Of a stretch of 50,974 bases of DNA, positions 8,226 to 16,600 are shown one piece after another. Numbering within the stretch: position 1 is the stretch's first letter; each line of letters opens with the position of its first letter. The translations under genes were made by a program, and so were the position numbers. A model generated the notes under the pieces. The model did no database searches. It saw only the letters and a program-made list of their open reading frames with translations, and was not told the DNA's origin. Origin of the DNA: Lachnospiraceae bacterium (GTDB lineage Bacteria > Bacillota > Clostridia > Lachnospirales > Lachnospiraceae); contig JAFSXN010000123.1 of NCBI GenBank assembly GCA_017444015.1, positions 1-50,974 on the forward strand, given 5' to 3'.

Positions 8226-9992
8226 TCACCCTCGCCACCCATATGTCTTAAGTTCTGATCTGAATGCAGTCCTTCGGGTATATCTATCTTTGTATTCTGC
8301 CATTATTCTTTGTTTTGCACCCTTTTCTCCTAAAGATTCTCTCACCTCTCCCAAAGCCGCGATATACGAAGCACATTCCCCGTAATAGTTTCTCCTGTTT
8401 GCATTCATAATTCCTTCTGTTCTCTTTTCGATCAGACCTTCTATCTTATCAAGCACAATCTGTTTGTAATCATCCTCCATAGGCGTAAGTGATCTCCACC
8501 TGCGAAAAACTGATAAAAACAATGTACCATTCTCACTATTGTCAGATTCCAGACCTGCTTTATAGGAGTCGTCAGAAAAATGCATAGCCTCGGATGTCTT
8601 TCGCGTCATTGCCTTTATTCCAATCTTATCCCACTCTCCCTCATACAAATACAGCAGGAACACGGCAATTCCCTGTTTCATAAAAGTACTGCTCCACCCC
8701 AGAGGTTCCTTCGCATTCATATGATACTGCATAACGTACTTAAATCTTCCTTCCAGGAAGTTCAACATAACAAGTGTATATTTTCCGGGTTTGTTCTCAG
8801 ATTGTTCACCGTACACATCACTTCGATAGTAGTCATCATAGAGTAAACTCTTATCTGTTCCCTTACTCATTTTCGAGGTTATCAGATTTAAACGGTCTCG
8901 CTTCTCAGGACAGTCAAAACCATTCAGTAAAGCCCTCAGGTAATTAACCGGAGTCGTGTCTGATTCATATGCCGCAAAATAACAATCCTCCAGCATCCTT
9001 AGATCGCGGGACTTTTCCTTCAAAATGTATTCAGCCGTTTTAAGAGCGGTCTTGCTCCTTACAACATACTTTGTTGGGATCTTTCTGATCGCCGCATATC
9101 CGATCTGAACAATTTCTTTTGTTGCAAGACCGTCAGGATTATTCATTATCTGAAAATACACTCCGGGATGCTCTTCCATAAATCTGTCTGCCAGAACGCA
9201 GGCTTTATGCGGATCATTCATCAGTCTGACAGATTCGTTAAACAAGTCTTCAGCAAGTCTTCCCTTCTGTTTGCCTAAATACTCAATCCATTTGTTAAGA
9301 AAACCGTCAAAATCAGGCAGCTCGGTATCCCCATGCTGCATCAGACCTTCAACTGTTATGTCTTGTATCTGCGAATTATGAATAACCTTATACATATCTT
9401 CGATATGATCGTCATCCTCGCCCATACTCATATATCCACAATAGAGGGTATCATAAACAATTTTTTTCACATCCCGGTTAAGCAACTCGTGGTACACCAT
9501 GTCCTTAATATTAAGTGATTCATTATAGTCATACTCACCGGTTGTCCCTACAGTGATTTCAAACAGCCTGCTTCCGATGTCAAAGCCGTTAGTATAGCTT
9601 TCCGCATCCACACATTTATGTACGTAATCGCAGGCCTTCTCCAATTTTCCGACTATATCTTCATCATCCTTATAGAAAAACTCCTCTTCTTCATCATTGT
9701 ACCAGTCGTCATATTCCTCATTAAGTATCTCTTCCAGACAGATCTCTCCGGAGCCTATCATTTCAAGATCCTTCATGATCATTTCATATTCTTCCTTATC
9801 GTCAGCAGCACGCTGAACATCGGCAGTTTTTTTCTTTGTACCTTCCGACAATGACTGCAGCTTATAGAGAAATTCATCTCTCCTGTACTCAGGTATAATT
9901 CTGGCTATTTCACGAATGAAGTCATTCAACTGTTCCTTCGTATATTCGGATGATATCTTATTGATCTGTTTCAAGAAGCTTGTCAGGTTCAT
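8226..9992 (-). CDS. Protein of unknown function, 588 residues, helical
   Basis: I do not recognise this family. The protein starts at ATG 9992 after AGGAGA. It has no signal peptide or membrane helix. Residues about 1-55 look like a coiled N-terminal segment; about 85-115 is very acidic (DDWYNDEEEEFFYKDDED); the rest is a long run of amphipathic helices rich in Tyr, Asp and Lys, in the style of helical-repeat scaffolds (for example LADRFMEEHPGVYFQIMNNP, AALKTAEYILKEKSRDLRML-like repeats). It lies 80 bp downstream of the second DUF4143 ATPase gene on the same strand, so co-transcription is possible, and converges on the AAA ATPase. No function is assigned. Confidence 0.6.
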   Translation of the reverse strand: MNLTSFLKQINKISSEYTKEQLNDFIREIARIIPEYRRDEFLYKLQSLSEGTKKKTADVQRAADDKEEYEMIMKDLEMIGSGEICLEEILNEEYDDWYNDEEEEFFYKDDEDIVGKLEKACDYVHKCVDAESYTNGFDIGSRLFEITVGTTGEYDYNESLNIKDMVYHELLNRDVKKIVYDTLYCGYMSMGEDDDHIEDMYKVIHNSQIQDITVEGLMQHGDTELPDFDGFLNKWIEYLGKQKGRLAEDLFNESVRLMNDPHKACVLADRFMEEHPGVYFQIMNNPDGLATKEIVQIGYAAIRKIPTKYVVRSKTALKTAEYILKEKSRDLRMLEDCYFAAYESDTTPVNYLRALLNGFDCPEKRDRLNLITSKMSKGTDKSLLYDDYYRSDVYGEQSENKPGKYTLVMLNFLEGRFKYVMQYHMNAKEPLGWSSTFMKQGIAVFLLYLYEGEWDKIGIKAMTRKTSEAMHFSDDSYKAGLESDNSENGTLFLSVFRRWRSLTPMEDDYKQIVLDKIEGLIEKRTEGIMNANRRNYYGECASYIAALGEVRESLGEKGAKQRIMAEYKDRYTRRTAFRSELKTYGWRG

Positions 9993-10072
9993 TTTTTTCA
10001 GTTCTCCTTTCGGGTTTACTAATTCCGCCTCAATACTCTCTTATCTACGAGGTTACCGCTTATTTTATCAGA

Positions 10073-11389
10073 TTATGCCGGAACATCACCATGGATTTCT
10101 GATATCCTGCATGCGGCAAACAACGGAATGTTTGTAAGCCAGTCCTGTTGTCTGTAAGCAGACATAGACAACCGGATCGGTCGCGAACCTCTATGTTCTT
10201 TATAGAACTGGGATAATGACTTGGATCGCAGATTCTCCGCCGCCTTTACCTCGATCGGTATCAGTATATTCTCTTCCTGGATCAGAAAATCAAGCTCAAG
10301 TTTGGAAGACTCGCTGTCGTAATAATATATTCCGCCGTTAACATAGCAGATTAACTGTTCAACAACATATTGTTCCGTAAAGGTTCCTTTATATTCCTCA
10401 AATACATTTTTTCCAAGCAGAATCTCTGAAATCGACGCATCCACCATGGCGCCCATAAGGCCGTGATCCAGCAGGAACAACTTAAATCCCGAAAAATCCT
10501 CATAGTATTTTAACGGAATCCCGGCTTTTCTGACCCTTGAAATCTTATGTATAATGCCTGCATCCATCAGCCATTGAATAGCAGGCTTAAAGTTTGCTGC
10601 TCGGGCGCCCTTTTGAATGTCTCCGTAAACAAATTTTTTATTGCTTTTTGCCAGCTGCTGTGGAATTGAATTCCATACCTGGTGGATCCTGCCCAATATT
10701 TCCGGTTTCGCATGCTTTGAAATATCCAGGGAATAATCTGCAAGAATTTTCTTCTGAATATCCCTGACACGATTCATCTCGCGACCATCAATAAATGCCT
10801 GCACAGCCTCCGGCATCCCTCCGGTAAAAAAATACTCCTGCAAAGCCTCCGTAAAGAGCATCGTCAGGCTTTCCATATCCTCAAGTGGTGCTTTCGTAAG
10901 CCGCTCGTATGCTTCCGACCCGAGCCTTGCCTTTACAAACTCCGGAAATGTCATCGGATAAAGTGACAACTCGTCCACCTTGCCAACAGGAAAAGAGGCC
11001 CCTTCGTGTATCGCAAGCCCTAAAAGGGAACCGGCAGCGATAATATGATACTCCGGAGCATCCTCACAAAAATATTTCAGAGCGGAAAGGGCCTTTGGAA
11101 CCTCCTGAATCTCATCAATAAAAATAAGCGTCTTTCCTGACAGTATTTTCTGCCCGCTAACGATTTCGATGTCCGATATCAGCCGATCCGTCCGAAAGCC
11201 GTGATCAAATATACCGGCGATTCGTTCATCCTGATCACAGTTTAGCTCAACAAAACCTTCAAATTCCTTTTCTCCGAATTCTTTTACAATATAGGATTTC
11301 CCGACCTGACGGGCTCCATAGATGATGAGTGGTTTTCTATAGGGATCATTCTTCCACTTGAGCATCTTTTCATATATTTCCCGTTCCAT
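10073..11389 (-). CDS. Second DUF4143-family ATP-binding protein
   Basis: The 438-residue protein starts at ATG 11389 after AAAGGA. It has a P-loop GARQVGKS (about 24-31), Walker B TLIFIDEIQEVP (about 95-106), and the DUF4143 part with the nuclease-like pattern ELDFLIQEENILIPIEVKAAEN near the end. It shares the layout of the protein at 416-1753 but is diverged in sequence, so it is not a recent copy. Its promoter (11448-11475) carries a 32-bp spaced direct repeat just upstream of the -35. Confidence 0.85.
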   Translation of the reverse strand: MEREIYEKMLKWKNDPYRKPLIIYGARQVGKSYIVKEFGEKEFEGFVELNCDQDERIAGIFDHGFRTDRLISDIEIVSGQKILSGKTLIFIDEIQEVPKALSALKYFCEDAPEYHIIAAGSLLGLAIHEGASFPVGKVDELSLYPMTFPEFVKARLGSEAYERLTKAPLEDMESLTMLFTEALQEYFFTGGMPEAVQAFIDGREMNRVRDIQKKILADYSLDISKHAKPEILGRIHQVWNSIPQQLAKSNKKFVYGDIQKGARAANFKPAIQWLMDAGIIHKISRVRKAGIPLKYYEDFSGFKLFLLDHGLMGAMVDASISEILLGKNVFEEYKGTFTEQYVVEQLICYVNGGIYYYDSESSKLELDFLIQEENILIPIEVKAAENLRSKSLSQFYKEHRGSRPIRLSMSAYRQQDWLTNIPLFAACRISEIHGDVPA

Positions 11390-11447
11390 TTTGCATTCCT
11401 TTCGCACCTCAAAGATCATGGAAGATCGGCAGTTCCTTATTAGATAT

Positions 11448-11475
11448 ATTATATCATCTCGATGCGCTACTGCAA
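11448..11475 (-). promoter_or_regulatory. Promoter of the second DUF4143 ATPase gene
   Basis: On the minus strand TTGCAG (11470-11475), 16-bp spacer, TATAAT (11448-11453), then a leader of about 50 bases to the ATG. Confidence 0.6.
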
Positions 11476-11526
11476 CATTTTTCGGAACGAACTTCTTCGA
11501 TTTGAGACATTTTTTGGAACGAACTT
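11475..11526. repeat. 20-bp direct repeat, period 32 bp, upstream of the promoter
   Basis: ACATTTTTCGGAACGAACTT (11475-11494) recurs with one change at 11507-11526. The spacing of 32 bp is three helical turns. The copies abut the -35 of the ATPase promoter on its upstream side, where an activator would bind. Confidence 0.65.
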
Positions 11527-11591
11527 TTGTTAGTTAATAGATTGCAGTTTTATGAGTTTTATGCCGCTATTCAAGAAATTCTTTAAATATG

Positions 11592-11645
11592 TACCCGATA
11601 GGGTGCAACTCTATTAAATGTTCTTTATTTATACCCTATCGGGTA
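11592..11645. repeat. 13-bp inverted repeat just past the small peptide gene
   Basis: TACCCGATAGGGT (11592-11604) pairs perfectly with ACCCTATCGGGTA (11633-11645) across a 28-base loop. Each arm is itself nearly palindromic. It begins 9 bp past the stop of the double-glycine peptide gene. It has no U-run, so it may be a 3' RNA stabiliser or a pair of protein sites rather than a terminator. Confidence 0.6.
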
Positions 11646-11653
11646 TCTATACT

Positions 11654-11842
11654 TTAATCCGTTTGCGAAGCGATTCCCTCCATCGCCATCGCAACTAAGC
11701 AATCCTGACAATGAGCTCCCTGCGTACTGTAAATCGGTTTACCGCACCTTTCACATCTGCCGGTAGGCACAGTCGCTCCGCCCGCTACCATTTCCAGGTC
11801 ATCATCTGATAATTTTGCAAAAACCTTCTTGCGTTCGCTCAT
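11654..11842 (-). CDS. Double-glycine-leader Cys-rich small peptide
   Basis: The 62-residue product starts at ATG 11842 after AGGAGA. Residues 11-22 read LSDDDLEMVAGG, the form of a double-glycine leader as in bacteriocin and Nif11-like precursors, cut after GG by peptidase-containing ABC exporters. The remaining ~40 residues hold CERCGKPIY and HCQDC, four Cys in two CxxC pairs, which look like a small zinc ribbon. It is the last gene of the NRPS operon, 24 bp after the MATE gene. No peptidase-transporter or modifying enzyme is in the window. It may be a secreted peptide, or a small metal-binding protein whose leader-like motif is coincidental. Confidence 0.75.
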   Translation of the reverse strand: MSERKKVFAKLSDDDLEMVAGGATVPTGRCERCGKPIYSTQGAHCQDCLVAMAMEGIASQTD

Positions 11843-11866
11843 TCTTTCTTCTCCTTTCAGAATTCG

Positions 11867-13639
11867 CTATGAGGTTACCTCCTGCGTGGTTGTCCCGACT
11901 CCTACTACAACGGTTACAATCGTATTGTTAAACCCTAATACCCGGTTATAGTCCACCGTCATGGGAAGGCTACGAAGCATCTTAAGCCCGGTGATCTCCT
12001 TCCCCTCGTCATCCTGAAATTCCACAGGGTTAAAAATAACTCCGTTATCTCTTACGCGCAGTATAACATCATCCGCGCTGATCCGTAAGAAGATATCAAC
12101 GGAATCCTCCTTCCCGCCGTAGGCGTATTTCGCAATGTTTACACAAAGCTCCTCCGCGGCGATCCCCAAAAGATTCCCAAGACTCGAAGGCAGGTGGTTC
12201 TCCCCACAGAGCCCAATCACCTTCTCGGAAGCCTCTACCGCGTTCTCGATCTTACTTACAATGGAAAAGTCGTAAAGCGCTGCGCCCTCCTCTGTGGCCT
12301 TGGGCAAAAGAATCCCCTGCTTTCCGGTCTTTTTCGCCTTCTGACAGAGATACATCCAGACAGAGCCCATTGCAAGAAGTGGCGAAACGGCAAAGGATAA
12401 CCAGATGAGCTTCGGCGCAAAGACGCCAAAAAGCCATATCACCGGGATAAAGCAGACGATTCCCTCAACGACCGTCAGTACGGAAGCTGTATTTTTACCG
12501 TCCGTTGCCTGTAAACAGGAGCGAAAGATGTGCATCGCTCCTGTGAGCGGTATGCTTAAAGCAAACATCCGAAAGGCGGTATCAAGGAGCGCCGAAGCCT
12601 CCGGTGAGGTAACACCGAAGATTGCCCCAAACTGCCTCGGAAATGCCTCAAATAGAACCATAAGGATAAGGCAGACCGTTCCCGTAACCTTCGCCGCGGT
12701 ATTTAGCATCGCTTTCAGACCCTTATAGTCCCTTTCCCCGTACAGTGCCCCGCCGATGGGTAACATCGTCTGGGTCGTTCCGCCGTAAAAGATAGTAGCA
12801 ATGCTGTCTGCCGAAATACACACCGCAGCGACCTCTGAGCCAACAAGCCCCGCAGCCGTAATGATGATCGAGTTCATAACGAAGGTTCGAAGGAACAGGC
12901 AGGCATACATAAGCGCTGACGGAAGCCCTGTCTTTAAGGTGCTTCCGATTAAGGCGAGGTCTTCCTTTCCCAAGCTTGTAAAAAACACACTTCGTTTTTT
13001 TGATTTAAGATATATAACGCTGCAGAAAAGCCCGGCAAAATACCCAATATTCGTCGCCCATCCGGCGCTTCCGATTCCAAGGCCCATAAGCCCCATAAAG
13101 ATATAATCAAACAGCAGATTGACGGCATTTGACAGGATCGGGACCGTGATCGCAAGCGTTTTCAGCCCGTCTACGCGGATATAGGCAGATACGCCGTTAG
13201 ATAAGAGTACAAGGAATCCTAAGAATAACATCGGGAACAGATAATCGCAGACCGCCTGATATAGCCCCGGTTCTCCTACGGAAAGGGCTCGCGCAATCGG
13301 CACCCGAAAGACAAACCCCACCGCTCCCATAAGAAGCATGGCGGCAGCGCCCAGGACAATGGAGATCGTAAAGCACTTATCCGCGTTCTTTTGATCACGG
13401 CTCCCCTTATAGGTCACGGCTAAGGTACTGCCGCCGTTGATAAAAAGACCATAGAGAAGATTGATCACGCAGATGATCGGCGCGGTCAGATTGGTCGCCG
13501 CAAGATCGACGGAGCTTAAAAGATTTCCCACCATGATCCGATCTACGATCGTAGCTATCGACGCGCTGCCGCTCATGGCCAGGGTCGATAAAAAATATTC
13601 CCGATATTTTTCCTGTATCAGTCTTCCGTTTCGTTCCAT
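11867..13639 (-). CDS. MATE-family exporter fused to a histidine-kinase-like ATPase domain
   Basis: I chose ATG 13639 (590 residues) because AGGGAGAG precedes it; an in-frame ATG at 13714 would overlap the NRPS end and has no good ribosome site. Residues about 1-435 form a twelve-helix MATE multidrug/Na+ antiporter (GSASIATIVDRIMVGNLL, LFINGGSTLAVTYKG). Residues about 460-590 form a HATPase_c domain of the RsbW/SpoIIAB type, with N-box AAEELCVNIAKYAYGG and G-box RVRDNGVIFNP. This fusion is known from Clostridia; the ATPase may act as an anti-sigma-type kinase on a STAS partner. It follows the NRPS by 40 bp and is the obvious candidate to export the product. Confidence 0.85.
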   Translation of the reverse strand: MERNGRLIQEKYREYFLSTLAMSGSASIATIVDRIMVGNLLSSVDLAATNLTAPIICVINLLYGLFINGGSTLAVTYKGSRDQKNADKCFTISIVLGAAAMLLMGAVGFVFRVPIARALSVGEPGLYQAVCDYLFPMLFLGFLVLLSNGVSAYIRVDGLKTLAITVPILSNAVNLLFDYIFMGLMGLGIGSAGWATNIGYFAGLFCSVIYLKSKKRSVFFTSLGKEDLALIGSTLKTGLPSALMYACLFLRTFVMNSIIITAAGLVGSEVAAVCISADSIATIFYGGTTQTMLPIGGALYGERDYKGLKAMLNTAAKVTGTVCLILMVLFEAFPRQFGAIFGVTSPEASALLDTAFRMFALSIPLTGAMHIFRSCLQATDGKNTASVLTVVEGIVCFIPVIWLFGVFAPKLIWLSFAVSPLLAMGSVWMYLCQKAKKTGKQGILLPKATEEGAALYDFSIVSKIENAVEASEKVIGLCGENHLPSSLGNLLGIAAEELCVNIAKYAYGGKEDSVDIFLRISADDVILRVRDNGVIFNPVEFQDDEGKEITGLKMLRSLPMTVDYNRVLGFNNTIVTVVVGVGTTTQEVTS

Positions 13640-13679
13640 CACATATCTCTCCCTCTCTTTGTCAATTTCTCCGGTAAAA

Positions 13680-16600
13680 TCATCGTCCCAGATTATCCTC
13701 GTCAAAGAACCCAAGCCCCATTAACCCGGAAATAAACTGCCTGATATAAGTGCTGTCCGTAGCGTTCCAATAGAAGCCCAGGCGTCCCAGCACCTGATTC
13801 GAATACTCACACTTGACCTGTACCGGCACTGCGTTGCCGTTCATCCCCTGATATGCGAGCATGCTCTGGAAGATCGCGGCCTTCTTCGGATCCTTCTCTG
13901 CCTCTGAAAGCGCCTGTACAAATTCCTGATCCTCGACCACCGCTATCTCTAGGCCTACCTCGTTCATGATCCGTATCACATCAATCATCGGGATCACATG
14001 GCTGTTGATCGCATGGAACAGGCAGCATTCCTTTGGCGTTCTCGCTAATTGCAGAAAGCTCTTCGCGCTTAAATCAATAGGTCCCATCCGAAGTGGGTTG
14101 TTCATCATCAGATACGGGAAACGCTTTAAGATCGCAAAGCTTCGTAACCTTCCCATAGAGCTGTTGCTTAGGAAGTTGATCTGGAATTCTCCGTCCGATT
14201 CCCTTGCGGCAAGAGTTCCCACACGGATAATTTTAGCGTCTAACCCCTGCTCCGCCACAGCGGAAAGCACCTCGATCTCCGCCTGCATCTTGGAGGAGGT
14301 ATACTGGTTCTCCAGCACCTGCCCGAAATACAGGCTCTGTTCATCTAACGCCCGAATCTGTGAAGGATTCGAAACAATGAGCGCTCCCGCTACAGAAGTC
14401 GTTGAGAAATGGATGAGGCGCGCTCCCGTTTCCTCGCAGAAGCGGATACAGTTTTTCGCTCCTCCCACATTGATATCCTCGATATCCGTTCCGCTGGAAA
14501 AATGCTTTACATTGGCGGCGCAGTTAAAGACCGTATCAATGGGGAGCTTTTTTAGCGCCTCAAAGGTTGCGTAATCCGTCACGTCTCCGTCGATCGCCTC
14601 AATTCTGTCATCCGCCTCCGCAAATTCCTCACTGAAATAGTAGATCAGCATATTTTTCAGTCGCTTTCCCGCGCTCTCAAAGCGGCCCTTGCGGACAAGG
14701 CAATAAGCGCATCCTTTCTCGGTCCGCAGGTACTGTGCAAGTACATGGATCCCCATATACCCCGTCGCCCCGGTCAACAGGATATTTCCAATCTCCCGCC
14801 TCTCTCCTGCCTGGAAGGAGGCCAGGGTGTTCCTTGAAAGAACTTCGTCGATCTTTGTATAATCCTGTCTGTCAAACCGCAAGGTAGAATCGCTGAGCGA
14901 TTCTTTCATGTCAGATTTGACAAGCAAATCTGACGCGTCCGCTTCGCGGTACCGCAGGGTAGAAAGCGTTTGGGCGGACGATTCCTCCTTGATAAAGAGC
15001 AAAGCCAAAGCCCTTGGCGTCTTGTATTTAAAGATATCACCATATTTTAACGGATAGCCCGCGTCCGTCGCTTCGATCATGATACTGGTCGCGGCAAGGC
15101 TCGTACCTCCGATGGCAAAGAAATCATCCGCCGCGCCGACCTTATCAACCTCCAATACGTTCTCAAAGAGGGAGCAGAAGAAGCGTTCGATCTCGTTAAC
15201 CGGCGGCTCATATTCTTCCTGCTTAAGAACAACTGGCTCGGGCAGCGCCTTAAGATCCGTTTTCCCATTCAGGGTCGTAGGAATGGTATCGACCTGCATA
15301 ATAGCAGTAGGTACCATATAATGCGTCAGCTTCTTTGCAAGTGCATCCCTTAGATCCTGCACATCGATCTTACGCTCCGCAGTAAACCATGCGCAAAGAT
15401 TATCCTGTCCATTCAACTTCCGAACAGCAGCTACCGCCCTTACAATTCCATCCTGCTCCTCTATCAGTCCCTCGATCTCGGAAAGCTCGATCCGAAGTCC
15501 CCGAAGCTTTACCTGCCCGTCCATACGTCCCAAAATCAGGACATTTCCGTCTCTGTCCCATTTCGCGTAGTCGCCGGAGCGGTAAACCCTCTCCCCGTTA
15601 TACAAAACAAACCGCTGTTTTGTCTGCTCCGGGAGATTCCTGTATCCCTTTGCAACTCCCGGCCCGCCGATCAAAAGCTCTCCGGTAACACCTCTGGGAA
15701 CTCTGTTCCCGTCCAGATCAACGATATATTCGGAGTAATTTAACAAAGGTCTTCCGACGGAAATATGTTCCGCGTTATTTAACAGGGCCATATTGGAAGA
15801 GATCGTCGTTTCGGTAGGTCCGTAAGTATTGATAATATCCCGTACACGAAGCTCCCGCAGCCGCTTAAGCAGAGCGACAGGGTAGGCTTCTCCGCCTGCC
15901 AGGACCAGAGCGCATTTACTCAGGGCATCCGCGAAAGGCTTGTATTCCAGATACTGTACGTAGCGTGACGGAGTGCCGTTCATAGCGTCAACCTTATGCT
16001 CATTCATAAGCCGCGTCAGTGCTATGGGATCGTTCATCTGCTCCTCATTGGCAAAGACAACCGTTTTTCCGTTACAGAAAACACCGAGCGTATCCTTGAG
16101 AGAAAGGTCGAAAGAGACAGTCGTTACAGCAAGCATCGTTTGGACGCCTTTATTGATGACATCATACAGAATATTGGCAGGATGAAGGGTACAGAAGCTG
16201 CAAATCCCCTCGTGTTTCAGCATGACGCCCTTAGGCTTTCCCGTCGAGCCCGAGGTATAGATCAAATAGGCCAGATCTTCTCCCGTAAGCTCTACCTCCG
16301 GATTCTCTGTCTTGGCACCTGTTAACAGTTCCTCGATAAAGAGGGTGTTTTCTTCGGGATAAGCCTCCCCCTTCTCCTTCGTTGTAATGAGGAAGGCAGC
16401 TTCGGAATCTTCAAGGATCGTCTGGATCCGCTCCGTTGGATATTCCGGATCGCAGGGAATAAAGGCGGCACCGGCCTTTAATACGCCAAAGAGCGCCGCG
16501 AAATAAAAGCTCCGTCTCGGAAGCAGAAGCACAGCGGTGTCGCCCCTCTTTACACCCTTATCGATCAAATTCCACGAGATACGGTTGGCCGTCTCGTTTA

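Noticed and set aside
416-11389. Prophage or transposon
   Set aside because: No integrase, transposase, structural phage genes or terminal repeats of insertion sequences were seen; the region is accessory but has no recognised mobility genes.
11654-11842. Agr-type autoinducer precursor for the nearby kinase
   Set aside because: The leader is of the double-glycine type and no AgrB-like protease gene is present, so it does not fit AgrD.
13640-13714. Longer MATE protein starting at 13714
   Set aside because: It would overlap the NRPS end by 35 bp with no ribosome site; the ATG at 13639 has one and matches the usual MATE N-terminus.
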